NCBI RefSeq assembly: GCF_010233585.1
Contig: NZ_CP045997.1
Location: 5,151,284-5,215,283, forward strand
DNA length: 64,000 nucleotides
Source: Spirosoma endbachense
Lineage (GTDB): Bacteria; Bacteroidota; Bacteroidia; Cytophagales; Spirosomataceae
Direction: 5' to 3'
A program made the position numbers and the translations under genes. Below the pieces are notes generated by a model. That model was not told the origin of the DNA. It searched no databases and was given only the letters and a program-made list of their open reading frames with translations. Shown here piece by piece: positions 25,297-34,564 of the stretch. How positions within the stretch are numbered: position 1 is the first letter of the stretch; every line of letters starts with the position of its first letter.

Positions 25297-28200
25297 ATGC
25301 CAGGACAAATTCGCCCCGAAGATGTATTTGATTTTGAAGGCTACTTCAAACGATTAGCTGAGTTAGAAGTAGCTGCCGACGGATGGGCTCAAAGCACAAC
25401 AGCCTCTGTCAATCGTATTAAAGCCTCCTTTGATTCAGCCCTAAAAGACCTTTTACCACTTAAGGAAGGCTTAAAAGGCCTTAGCGTCACCAAAGACGGG
25501 GCTGACAAACAAATCACCGACTATATCGCCAAAATCGGGCAGGTCGGCCCGAGAGTAGCAATAGCTCGAGAGTCCCTAAGCACGCTCACCGAGGCTCAAA
25601 GGCTCAACGGACAGCTCGTTGCCGATTTAACGGCGAAACTCGGCTCTTTACATCAACGATACCAGGCACTTGACCCTACCCAAAAAAACCACGAAAAGCA
25701 GCAAAAGGCTATTCTGCGCGAAGTCAAGTCTGTAAGTCAGGCCATCGACGCACAAAGTAAGAGCTTAAAAGTGGGTAAGGCTGCTTTCGATGCGGCAGAG
25801 GGATCGTATCAACACCTTTCTAAGCAAACGGCCGAACTCAAGAATCAGCTTCGGCAAATGCCCGATGCCTTAGACTTGGTTACGGGAAAGATCAATCAGC
25901 ACAACAAGGCCGCGGTTGATATGCTGGCTCGTATCCAGGCTAACGACAAGGCTCTCAAGGCAGCTGATAGCTCGATGGGAAACTACGGCCGTAATGTTGG
26001 CAATTATGGGAATGCCATTTCTGGAATGGGCAAAAGCCTGCTTCAAAATGTTGGCGGGCTAATTGGCATTTCATCTGCATTTGAAGCCATCACAGCGACC
26101 ATTCAGGTAACGGCTGACATGGAACGGCTCGATGCCGGACTAAAAGCCGTTAGCCGCGATACGGATGATTTTAACCGATCACAGCAATTTTTACTTGAAA
26201 CATCAGATGAACTAGGCCTGCGGTATGACTCGCTGGTTAAGTCGTACAAGCTCTTAAAAGCAGCTACGAAAGATTCCTCTCTGGAAGGGGACGAAACTGA
26301 GCATATTTTCCACGCGATGACCGAAGCCGGCGCAAAGCTAAGTTTGACCAATGCTGATGTCGAAGGATCGTTGCTGGCCTTGACCCAGATGCTGTCAAAA
26401 GGAAAGGTCACCGCTGAGGAAATGCGCAACCAGTTAGGAGAGAGGGTTCCTGCAGCGATGAAGATTATGGCTCAGGCAACGGGTCTTTCTGAAATCGAGC
26501 TGAACAAAATGATGGAGAAAGGCGAGCTATTGGCGGTTGATGTACTGCCCAAGTTCGCGACGGAACTAGACAAAATTTACGGGGGCAACGCTCAGGAAAA
26601 GATCAACACCATGTCGGCGGGCTGGAACCGCATGACCAACGAGGCTCAGCAGTTTATTGCCTCCTTCAACGAAAACAAGAAGGTTAGTACTTTTTTTGGA
26701 ATTATTGAAACGGGAATAGCCAATGTATTCAAGGATTTGAGCACGTTAGTTAAATCCAATGAATGGGGCTTGTTTCTGAACTATCTAACTGGTGGGGCCA
26801 CCCTTGGCAATGCGGTTGCCGGGGGAATTAGGTCGGCCAACGCGATGGCAGCCCAGAATGAAAAGAAATTTCGTGCCATGCCTGCCGACGATCGCCAGAG
26901 ACAAGTTAATGCGGCCGACGAAAAGAAGCTGGCTATTCAGAAGCAGCTTGATGCGTTGCTCGACAAATCGCCAACGTCGGAGGTGACAAAACAGGAGCTG
27001 GCGTTGCAAAAAGAGTTGAACAAAGCGAAAGCCCACTACAATTATCTGGTTAAAACCAACAATGATCAGGTAACACAGGAAGCCCGGCTAAGTGCCGCCA
27101 AGGCCAATGAAAAGGCTCAGGCTGACAAAGCCAGAAAGGAGAAAGAAGATAAAGAAAAAACGGCTGCTCAGAAAAAGGCAGAATTCGCAGCTAACCGCCA
27201 ACTTTCGGTCGCCCTGGGCGTATCATCATCCGGCACTGACAATAAGCTATCGGCCCTGAACGATCAACGCCAGGATGGGTTAATCGACGAACAATCGTTT
27301 CTCGAAAAACGCCTACAGATAACGCTTGATGGCCTGAACGCTCGGCAGGCTTTGCTTGAAAAATATGGCAAAAAAGAGACGGGCGACTATATAAAACTTC
27401 AAACCGCTAAAACAAAGGCCGAGCAGGAGTATAATCGATCTCAGTTGCAGTTAGACCTTAAAACTAATCGGTCTGGTGCCGATCAACAGGTCTCCACCCT
27501 TGATGTACAACATACCAATGGTACGATGGACGACCTGTCTTATGTTGAGAAGCGCCATAAAATATTGACCGATAGTCTCAATCGGGAAAAGAACATTCTC
27601 AAAGAAGCGGGACAGGGAAAGTCTGAATTGTATAAAAAGACCGAAACCGATATCAGTGATGAACAGGCAGACTACCTGCGTCGTCGGTTAAAAGTTGAGG
27701 AAAAGGCCTGGAAGGATGAGTTAGCCAAAACCAAGGATGCAGTCAAAGCAGTCGATGCCGAGCTTGGAGTCGATTACGAGAAAAAGCTACAGGAACTTGA
27801 TAAATACCTAGCCAAAAAAGAGCGTAAGATTAAGCTGGATGTTGCCAATGGTAGAATTAGTCCAGTTGAGGGAGAGGCTAGACTATATGCCACGAAAATG
27901 GAGTACCTCCAGGAATCACTACGCATTACCGAAGAGACCTACCAGAAAGATGCTGGGCTTAGTGCGGGCTTGTACGATAGTAAAATCGAGGGCATCAAGA
28001 ATTATCGCGATTACGCGATGCTTACGGCGGATGAGATTGATGCCGCCAACAAAGCCATTGCCGAATTAGAGAAAAACCGGGACGCTGAGCAGGTTGAACT
28101 CAAGAAGAAATTCAATAAAGAGGTTGCCGAAAACGGGATACAGCAAAGTGATCTGGAAACTGATCATGAGCTAAAGAATATTGATAAAGCCCAAAAGAAG

Positions 28201-29076
28201 CGGGAAGAGTTACTCAAGCTGGGGGGCGACTTTGCCAGTAAACTCGGCGATACCACCTTCTCCATTATATCGGGTAATTACGAAAGAGAATCCCAACAAT
28301 TAGATGCCCAGCACGACAACGAGTTGCGATTGGCTGGAGACAATGCCGATGCCAAACAGCGTATTGATGAGCAATATCAGAAACGGAAAACGGAGTTAGC
28401 GCGTAAGCAGGCCATAACTGATCGGGAACAGGCTTTATTTTCGATAGCCCTAAATACCGCAATGGGGGTAGCTTCGGTGCTCTCCACGGGTGGTGGTACT
28501 CATTATGCTGATTTGGGTATATCCGCCGGTATCCTAACGGCTTTTGTTATCGCTACGGGCGCCCTAGAAGCGGCCGCTGTTTTGAGTAAACCTTTACCTG
28601 CCTATAAATACGGAAAACTGGCCACGGATCAATACACAGGTCTTGCCCTCGGCGGAGAAGCTGGGGCTGAGCTGCTGGTAGACCGTGATGGCTTTGGCCA
28701 GGTCTTCGACAAACCCACTATTTTTCATACAAAGCCGGGCGACACGGTCTACACAGCCACCCAGACGGCGGCTTTATTGAATAGCTGGCCTCAACAGCAA
28801 GCTGTCGAGCAGACTTATGGAGAAATTGCCCTAAATCAGCAGTCGACAGAGGCTCTGCAGCAGGGGCAACGCGCCCAGTGGCAACAAGTGGTCCGGGAAG
28901 CTGTTTCGACCAATCCAGCTCCACTGACTGCTAGCCAACTTAAGGAAGCCTTCCTGGAAGCCTGGGAAGAGGCACCCCGTCATGAAACCTACATTGATAT
29001 CGACGGTTTGAAAGAAGGCATTCGGCGGGGAAATCATTACATCGAATACGTTGAAAAACGGCAACGCCTCTTTTAG
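25297..29076 (+). CDS. Phage tape-measure protein
   Basis: A 1259-residue protein. Residues about 255-450 carry the tape-measure domain pattern (AVSRDTDDFNRSQQFLLETSDELG, LSKGKVTAEEMRNQLGERVPAAMKIMA). Long Lys/Ala/Glu-rich coiled coils fill about 540-960, then a hydrophobic stretch around 1055-1090 (ALNTAMGVASVLSTGGG). Tape measures set tail length in siphophage and myophage virions. No capsid, portal, terminase, tail tube or baseplate gene is recognisable nearby, so the setting is a reduced prophage or satellite. Confidence 0.9.
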   Translation: MPGQIRPEDVFDFEGYFKRLAELEVAADGWAQSTTASVNRIKASFDSALKDLLPLKEGLKGLSVTKDGADKQITDYIAKIGQVGPRVAIARESLSTLTEAQRLNGQLVADLTAKLGSLHQRYQALDPTQKNHEKQQKAILREVKSVSQAIDAQSKSLKVGKAAFDAAEGSYQHLSKQTAELKNQLRQMPDALDLVTGKINQHNKAAVDMLARIQANDKALKAADSSMGNYGRNVGNYGNAISGMGKSLLQNVGGLIGISSAFEAITATIQVTADMERLDAGLKAVSRDTDDFNRSQQFLLETSDELGLRYDSLVKSYKLLKAATKDSSLEGDETEHIFHAMTEAGAKLSLTNADVEGSLLALTQMLSKGKVTAEEMRNQLGERVPAAMKIMAQATGLSEIELNKMMEKGELLAVDVLPKFATELDKIYGGNAQEKINTMSAGWNRMTNEAQQFIASFNENKKVSTFFGIIETGIANVFKDLSTLVKSNEWGLFLNYLTGGATLGNAVAGGIRSANAMAAQNEKKFRAMPADDRQRQVNAADEKKLAIQKQLDALLDKSPTSEVTKQELALQKELNKAKAHYNYLVKTNNDQVTQEARLSAAKANEKAQADKARKEKEDKEKTAAQKKAEFAANRQLSVALGVSSSGTDNKLSALNDQRQDGLIDEQSFLEKRLQITLDGLNARQALLEKYGKKETGDYIKLQTAKTKAEQEYNRSQLQLDLKTNRSGADQQVSTLDVQHTNGTMDDLSYVEKRHKILTDSLNREKNILKEAGQGKSELYKKTETDISDEQADYLRRRLKVEEKAWKDELAKTKDAVKAVDAELGVDYEKKLQELDKYLAKKERKIKLDVANGRISPVEGEARLYATKMEYLQESLRITEETYQKDAGLSAGLYDSKIEGIKNYRDYAMLTADEIDAANKAIAELEKNRDAEQVELKKKFNKEVAENGIQQSDLETDHELKNIDKAQKKREELLKLGGDFASKLGDTTFSIISGNYERESQQLDAQHDNELRLAGDNADAKQRIDEQYQKRKTELARKQAITDREQALFSIALNTAMGVASVLSTGGGTHYADLGISAGILTAFVIATGALEAAAVLSKPLPAYKYGKLATDQYTGLALGGEAGAELLVDRDGFGQVFDKPTIFHTKPGDTVYTATQTAALLNSWPQQQAVEQTYGEIALNQQSTEALQQGQRAQWQQVVREAVSTNPAPLTASQLKEAFLEAWEEAPRHETYIDIDGLKEGIRRGNHYIEYVEKRQRLF

Positions 29077-29086
29077 CCCTTCTTAT

Positions 29087-29872
29087 ATGCTTACTTTAAC
29101 AATCAGTGAAACGCTTACCATACGACTCTACGACTCGATCAAAGAGCTGCCAGCTAATCTTCAGTTGGAAGCTAAGCAGTATGCCATTCTGCAATCGGCG
29201 CTGGCTACCACAACCGAAGAGTTAGCGTCCCGTAAAGAGCGAGTGGCCTTACTGCTTCAATTCGATCAACAGGCCGAGTATCAGTTGGAAGCCTACAACT
29301 ATAACCTCTCGGAGCGATTCCTAGCCGAGGGTTACAACCCGGCGGAACTGGAGTGGGCCTGCTATCTGTATGCCATTAATGGGGAGCCGGTCCAGGATCA
29401 TTCCGAGGATGCGCTGCGCGACTACATAAAATTAATTAAAGAGCAGGGTTTTACGGGAGAACAAATCCAGGAGTCGCTGGGAGCGATCAATGAGCAGATG
29501 CTGGCCGAAACCAAACGCTACTATCCCAAACGAGTGGGAAAGGGAAAATTCAATAACCTGGTCCGCTACCGGGACTACGCTCTAGCGCTCCTGGAGCAAT
29601 TCGAGCACGGTACCGAGGAAAGCAGGGCGGCTTTTGACCGGACTATGCTGGGTTTACTAGCTATGCAAAAGCCCATTAATTTGAAGGATAGCCCTGAAAA
29701 CGGACTGGTGGCTTTAGAGAAATCGCAATTCAAGCTCTACACCACCCTGATCGAGTGCGGTTGCGCTGAACCCGAAAAGCTGACGGTGTTTCAGTTTTAC
29801 GGCTGGATTGAGGTATTGGAAGAGCGGAGTGAGCAACAACTGAGTCGACTCAACCCGCCAGTTAAGAAATAA
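29087..29872 (+). CDS. Unknown phage-associated protein
   Basis: 261 residues from the ATG at 29087, 11 bases past the tape-measure stop; a start at 29051 would overlap that gene. The N-terminal third is helix-strand (SETLTIRLYDSIKELP), and the middle is rich in Glu/Tyr/Gln. Position after the tape measure suggests a tail-associated or chaperone role. No domain recognised. Confidence 0.65.
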   Translation: MLTLTISETLTIRLYDSIKELPANLQLEAKQYAILQSALATTTEELASRKERVALLLQFDQQAEYQLEAYNYNLSERFLAEGYNPAELEWACYLYAINGEPVQDHSEDALRDYIKLIKEQGFTGEQIQESLGAINEQMLAETKRYYPKRVGKGKFNNLVRYRDYALALLEQFEHGTEESRAAFDRTMLGLLAMQKPINLKDSPENGLVALEKSQFKLYTTLIECGCAEPEKLTVFQFYGWIEVLEERSEQQLSRLNPPVKK

Positions 29873-29891
29873 ACCACGTAAATTTTATACC

Positions 29892-30200
29892 ATGATTACT
29901 CAGGAACAGTACCGGACCATTGTTGATTTTCGTGAGGCTGAGCAAACCCGCTATGACCGCCAGGTGTATCTTGAGGGCGTCAAAGCCATTGAGCTCGCCC
30001 TGCGTCATATCCTTTTCAAAGAGGTTGTCTATCGGGAGGATTTTTTTCAGTTGGAGGAGACCCTGCCGGGCACGACGGCCAGCTGTGCTAAGGCATTAGG
30101 TTACTCCGAAATTGAATTTAGCCAGCAACTGGCCCAGGGTATGGTACTGGATGCGCGGCTGAAGAAGGGTCTGGAGGCTATGCTAGCGGTTTTAGTGTAG
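29892..30200 (+). CDS. Small unknown phage-associated protein
   Basis: 102 residues, 19 bases after the previous gene. Mostly helical (YRTIVDFREAEQTRYDRQVYLEG). It is the last gene of the block before two stacked hairpins. No family recognised. Confidence 0.6.
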   Translation: MITQEQYRTIVDFREAEQTRYDRQVYLEGVKAIELALRHILFKEVVYREDFFQLEETLPGTTASCAKALGYSEIEFSQQLAQGMVLDARLKKGLEAMLAVLV

Positions 30201-30212
30201 TGTATGTAGCCT

Positions 30213-30254
30213 GTAATCAACAAAGCCCGGCACAAACTGGGCTTTGTTGATTAC
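30213..30254 (+). terminator. Terminator hairpin closing the phage-like block
   Basis: Perfect 16-base arms (30213-30228 and 30239-30254, GTAATCAACAAAGCCC and complement) with a 10-base loop, 12 bases after the stop. Confidence 0.75.
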
Positions 30255-30262
30255 GAGAGGAG

Positions 30263-30299
30263 TTCGGGTCCCACCAGACCCGGTCTGGTGGGACCCGAA
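30263..30299. repeat. 37-bp palindrome with a single central base
   Basis: 18-base perfect arms (TTCGGGTCCCACCAGACC and complement) flank one C at 30281. It stands only 8 bases after the previous hairpin. It could form a cruciform, be a back-up terminator or bind a dimeric protein. Confidence 0.75.
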
Positions 30300-30404
30300 A
30301 TGGTTTTGGGGAGTGGAAGGCGATCACTGCACTTTCTCTGAGGCAATAGCTATTTGGCAGGCCAGTATTCAAGTGAAAGACTAATATTGTGAACGAAAGT
30401 AGTT

Positions 30405-31205
30405 CTAGGGGATGGTTTGAGAGTCGTATTCTCGGTTCAATCGCTCCAACTGGATGCGCTTAAATACTTTTGAAAGGCGGCCCATTAACTCCTTGACGTG
30501 TAACATATCGGCGTATAATTCATTCTTGGGTATCGTAATTCCGTATCGGAACGCCGTTCCTTTAGGATCGGAATCGTCAAAGGCTTTGACCACATTTTCA
30601 AACCATTCAGGAAGAACTGCATCGAACTCGGCCTTTACCTTTATTCTTAGCTTTTGTAGTAACTCCTGCAGATTATGGCTTTTTTCTTCGCCTGTTACGG
30701 CTTTGATGTATAATTCTGTTGCATGGCGGTAGTTATAAATCGCCGGTTGAAACAATTGGCGTTCTTCGTAATTTTCGTGAGCTATTTCTATAAGTTTGTC
30801 ACCTGCCAGTTTAAATGAGTCAGCAGTAGTGAGGGTATCTCGCAGGTGATATTCGCCACCAAAAACGACACCCCGCCACGTTTCATCGATACCTTCCGGC
30901 ATATCTCGAAATAATGGTGTGATTTGAGTAATAAAATCATCAATTCTCGGATCTTCAAAATGGCTGTTGGAGTTGAGTCCATATCTGATAGCCTCGATAT
31001 CCGGTTCATCTTCCCAGTAAAATAAAACATGGGCAAATACCCGCAGATCCTCTATTGAGAATTGACGGGCTTTCCCCTTCCCTGGGTTAGCTTCTGAACT
31101 TAAATAGCCAGCAAAAACATAAGCCCAGGTTTTCAATGTATCTCTGTCGACACCAAAAAAACGGGCGGTTTCAGAAACCCCATATTTCATTGAATAGTTA
31201 ATCAT
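30405..31205 (-). CDS. MerR-like HTH fused to a HEPN-like helical domain
   Basis: 266 residues. An N-terminal MerR-type HTH (about 5-60: GVSETARFFGVDRDTLKTW, then FSIEDLRVF) is followed by a helical C-terminal half with YNYRHATELYIKAVTG and HNLQELLQKL. That pattern resembles HEPN domains, but no classic R-x4-6-H pair can be assigned with certainty. The ATG at 31205 is preferred to a TTG at 31217. The gene lies 91 bases after a same-strand unknown gene. A regulatory or RNase-type defence role is possible, not shown. Confidence 0.65.
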   Translation of the reverse strand: MINYSMKYGVSETARFFGVDRDTLKTWAYVFAGYLSSEANPGKGKARQFSIEDLRVFAHVLFYWEDEPDIEAIRYGLNSNSHFEDPRIDDFITQITPLFRDMPEGIDETWRGVVFGGEYHLRDTLTTADSFKLAGDKLIEIAHENYEERQLFQPAIYNYRHATELYIKAVTGEEKSHNLQELLQKLRIKVKAEFDAVLPEWFENVVKAFDDSDPKGTAFRYGITIPKNELYADMLHVKELMGRLSKVFKRIQLERLNREYDSQTIP

Positions 31206-31296
31206 GCTTATTGCCAACGATCCGACTAAGAGCGGCAGGAATGAAATTTGCTAATTGGAAAGCCGAACAACTCAACTAAAAAAGAAAGAAGTCGAA

Positions 31297-31971
31297 TTAG
31301 TCATCAGACTTACTGCTTGTTATCGGTGTCCTATAGGGCACCGTCGTTTGTGGAGGCTGCCTGTACTCCTGTGTGGACTTAGTTTTGTATGAAGTTTCAG
31401 CTTGAGTAGATGGATGATCAACGATATATTCGTCTATTGTAATTCTGTAATTGTCGAAATCACTATCACTTGATTGCAGTAACTGGGTATAATTAGCTAA
31501 GAAGCGTTTTGATAGTTCAGGATCATTTGTTAAATCGTCCTTTACCTTATTGAGTGAGGCTATAAAAAGAGATGTAAGTTTGGAGACATTTAAAACAGGC
31601 AGTCCCTCTTCGTTTTTAAACATCAGTGCATCTCGTTCTACTGACTTAGAAATGCCAATGTATTTCGGCAGAAAAAGGTGAGCAACCCCATGCCTGACTA
31701 ACGCGTGAATCGCTCCCTTAATTTTTTTGTGTTCAGCTAAATAATGTTTGAAGTAATAAGCCCAGGCAGCATCTTCATTGGCTATTTTGGCTGCACTTTT
31801 AGATAATAATTTCCCCAATAGTTCGAGAGTCGATGCCACGGCCATAAACTGTTCTACTGCACATAGGCCGTACTTCTCATCGCCAATGTCAATGGCCTCT
31901 AATTGCTTAATATCGTGGCGAAAATAGCCATCAATAATCTGACTCCAAAAGCCCTCTAACTCAGTATTCAT
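31297..31971 (-). CDS. Unknown helical protein of the defence-like island
   Basis: 224 residues from the ATG at 31971 (an earlier in-frame start adds nine). The first two thirds are helical, with AIHALVRHGVAHLFLPKYIG, and a Ser/Thr/Pro/Gln-rich tail looks disordered. It is probably transcribed with the downstream HTH/HEPN-like gene. No family recognised. Confidence 0.6.
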   Translation of the reverse strand: MNTELEGFWSQIIDGYFRHDIKQLEAIDIGDEKYGLCAVEQFMAVASTLELLGKLLSKSAAKIANEDAAWAYYFKHYLAEHKKIKGAIHALVRHGVAHLFLPKYIGISKSVERDALMFKNEEGLPVLNVSKLTSLFIASLNKVKDDLTNDPELSKRFLANYTQLLQSSDSDFDNYRITIDEYIVDHPSTQAETSYKTKSTQEYRQPPQTTVPYRTPITSSKSDD

Positions 31972-32086
31972 ATAATTGTTTTTATACGCCAAAGGCATGT
32001 TTGCGGTATTTGCGTGGTGGTTCGAGTTGACAAAATGAAAAGTTGATATAGCGTTTTTAATAAAATCTCAGTTAAAAATCGCTTCC

Positions 32087-32260
32087 TTAACAACCACACC
32101 CTTGACCGACTGTCCAGTGACAAGAGCCATAACACTGAGGTTTGTTATATTTTGAGCAGCCACATTTAGACCCGCTTGATGAGGAGGGAGTGGGATCACC
32201 GCCGCCCCCACTACAACTTAACAGGGCTACCAGCCCAAAGCACAGTAAAAATCCTTTCAT
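32087..32260 (-). CDS. Cysteine-rich mini-lipoprotein
   Basis: A 57-residue ORF starting at ATG 32260. The signal peptide ends in a lipobox ALLSC (C16). A Gly/Ser/Pro linker leads to a short tail with six cysteines and one histidine: KCGC, QCYGSCHW and GCGC at the very end. The spacing suggests two disulfide bonds or more, or a metal site. No family recognised; the clean signal peptide and conserved-looking cysteine pattern support a real gene. Confidence 0.65.
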   Translation of the reverse strand: MKGFLLCFGLVALLSCSGGGGDPTPSSSSGSKCGCSKYNKPQCYGSCHWTVGQGCGC

Positions 32261-32518
32261 GCTAATTCGTTTTTAACTGATCTTAGGTATTTATAGGGGA
32301 TGGCTGAAAAAGGTGAATAAAGTAGTTGCAATTATTTCAGGCTCAACTCCACAAATGCCTATAAGCGTCTACGTTTTCGCAGTTGAAGATAAACTATCAC
32401 AAACTATCTTCTGCTGAGAGTTAACCAATTGTCTCCAATCCGATAGAAATAGTCCCCAATCCGAAAGCGTAGAAAATAACATTAACCAACCTTTGAGAAT
32501 AATTCTTATCCTTTTTTT

Positions 32519-33534
32519 ATGGGTCGTCTTATCTCTCTATTTACCGATTACAGCCAACTCGAAAACCGCGTTACCAACTACTGTGGTTTACTGCTTAAAC
32601 TGCTTTATGAAGATAGCCCACGCCGCTTCAGCGATTTGCTCGATAAGCTAACTGAGGGTACGGGTAACCTCATCATCGGCCCTGTCTTTGAGCAGCAGCA
32701 GCGGCAGCAAAAAAGTGTTCCGGATCTGGTTATTTCTCAGCAAGCCTTCACCATTGCTGTCGAGACCAAACTGAACGACTGGTTTTATGATGAGCAGTTA
32801 GTCAACCATCTACAGGGCTTACGTACCCATAGTGGAACGTTGATTCTGTTTTTACTAAGCAACTTTGAGAGCGACCCGCGCGACAAGTTCCAGATTCAGA
32901 TCAACCAGGCTAAACAGAAAAACATTTTGCTTATTCCGCTTAGCTATGAGCATCTGTTGGAAGCTCTGGAAAAGGTATGTATCACTGATTACCTAAGAGG
33001 GCTGATCGATGACTTTCGGGAGTTCATCGATTCAAAAGGACTACTGCCCCGCTGGAAGTATTTGCTCGATGTGGTCAACTGCGCCGGTACTCTGCACGAG
33101 ATTGAGGCCGGCGTCTACCTCTGCCCCGATACGGGCGGAGCGTATCGGCATAAACGAGCACGCTATTTTGGACCCTACGCCAACAAAGCCGTTCGGCAGA
33201 TTTTTGAAGTCGATGCGGTAGCCACGGTAAGCACGGGCCTGGAGGAGGTAAGCTTCAAGTGGATCAACCGACCTGAAGCCGACAAAGAAGCCTTAACGAC
33301 CAAAGCCCGTGAGTATGTCGCTCAATTCCGACTCGATGATAATCGGCATACCCCTATTCAGGTGTTTGTGCTAGGGAAAAGGCAGAAACGGATTTCAAAA
33401 AAGACACGCCTAAGGGTATGTTATCTTCCAAGTTGTACTTCTGGGATGCTGCTGCTGGCTCCTCCAATGAAGCCGAGCTGGCGGCCCATTTAAACGGTAA
33501 AAGCTGGAGTCAGATGAAAGGGGGGGGATTATGA
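32519..33534 (+). pseudogene. PD-(D/E)XK-like nuclease, apparent frameshift near the end
   Basis: The frame from 32519 gives 324 residues ending at 33493. It has ENRVTNYCGLLLKLL near the start and a nuclease-like core, PDLV (D69) and VETK (E82, K84). After QVFVLGK it becomes low-quality sequence. Another frame continues sensibly (TDFKKDTPKGMLSSKLYFWD, ending KGGGL) and stops at 33532-33534, overlapping the next gene's ATG by four bases. One missing base in GGGAAAA at 33374-33380 would explain this. A G8 run at 33520-33527 adds a second slippery site. Could be a sequencing error; otherwise the C-terminus is lost. Confidence 0.7.
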
Positions 33535-33860
33535 TCTGGACAGCCTGGAACAATGGAGCCTACAAATTGTCCGGAGCTGGGTATGGCTTTAAGATTGACA
33601 AAGCCGACCGAGATCGGCATTGTCAGAGGGACTGGAAAGCGGTAATCGTTCACCTGCCTTCTCCCAAAGGAGAGACCGAAGTAGAGGTGAACGTAGACAA
33701 AGCGTCCTTCTGGAACAAAACCTGTCGTGAGCTAATCTATAAAAGGATCGGTCGATGGCTATTAAATAATCACTATGCTCCCTGGCCGATGGGAGATCCG
33801 CTTCAGTTTGAGGTTCAATCTACCGGTAACGGACATTTTAAAGTGATCAGAGGACTTTGA
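33531..33860 (+). CDS. Unknown partner of the PD-(D/E)XK-like gene
   Basis: 109 residues, rich in Trp and charged residues (MIWTAWNNGAYKLSGAG, RDWKAVIVHLPS). Its ATG overlaps the repaired stop of the upstream gene as ATGA, so the two are probably translationally coupled. One extra G in the G8 tract just upstream would instead fuse the proteins. No family recognised. Confidence 0.65.
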   Translation: MIWTAWNNGAYKLSGAGYGFKIDKADRDRHCQRDWKAVIVHLPSPKGETEVEVNVDKASFWNKTCRELIYKRIGRWLLNNHYAPWPMGDPLQFEVQSTGNGHFKVIRGL

Positions 33861-33923
33861 TAAAAATCGGCTAAGGCGACTGAATTTTATGCACTGTTTC
33901 TACCTAACTACAGATGAGATTGC

Positions 33924-34499
33924 ATGAACAATAACGAATTACTAGACGAATTAACCGCTAATGTTGAGTCGATACTGCCGAGGTTAAAAAAGCCGGTTGT
34001 CTTATACCGGCAAACAATGGATGGTTTCAACTCTTGTGATGTCTCCAGTGATTTAAAGTATCGTAAAAACTTTACCCGCTTTTACCGCCTACGGCTGCCG
34101 CGTACAGATTGTTACGATCACTACTTCGAGCTACTAGAGCGTAGCAAGACCAATTTGGATATCAGTATAGCAGGTATTTTGGCCGAACTTCAAACCAAAA
34201 CGGGCCGCATTGAAGCATCGTTTGCCTCAAAACTGCTGGCCACCATTAACCCTCATCAGCCGGTAATCGATAGTATTGTCTTGAACCGGATGGGCTTGCG
34301 ATTACCAGGTTACAGCGAGTCCAATCGGATGCAAAAAGTGATTGACCTATATCAAGTACTACAAGCCCGTTTTGAGGATATGAAGCAGGACGAACGTTTT
34401 AGCGGTCTTAAACTCAACTTTATGACCGCCTTTCCAGATTGTGGCTTTACGGATTTGAAAATACTGGATTTGTTAATCTGGCAGTTAAGAGAGGATTAG
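33924..34499 (+). CDS. Unknown protein with a helix-rich SKLLATINP motif
   Basis: 191 residues. FASKLLATINPHQPVIDSIVLNRMG followed by R-x-x-K-x-x-D-x-Y and a final KILDLLIWQLRED suggest a compact helical domain somewhat like helix-hairpin-helix DNA glycosylases, but the resemblance is weak. 63 bases after the previous gene, same strand. Confidence 0.6.
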   Translation: MNNNELLDELTANVESILPRLKKPVVLYRQTMDGFNSCDVSSDLKYRKNFTRFYRLRLPRTDCYDHYFELLERSKTNLDISIAGILAELQTKTGRIEASFASKLLATINPHQPVIDSIVLNRMGLRLPGYSESNRMQKVIDLYQVLQARFEDMKQDERFSGLKLNFMTAFPDCGFTDLKILDLLIWQLRED

Positions 34500-34564
34500 A
34501 CAGGCGCTCACCACCAACTCGTTCAAGTGAAATTATCCCAATGCTTATTTAGACATCTTTTTTT

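Noticed and set aside
32755..32770. GTCGAGACCA, identical to ten bases of the tRNA-Arg 3' end, as a right attachment site
   Set aside because: It codes the VETK catalytic motif of the PD-(D/E)XK-like gene and the match does not extend; chance or codon constraint is simpler.
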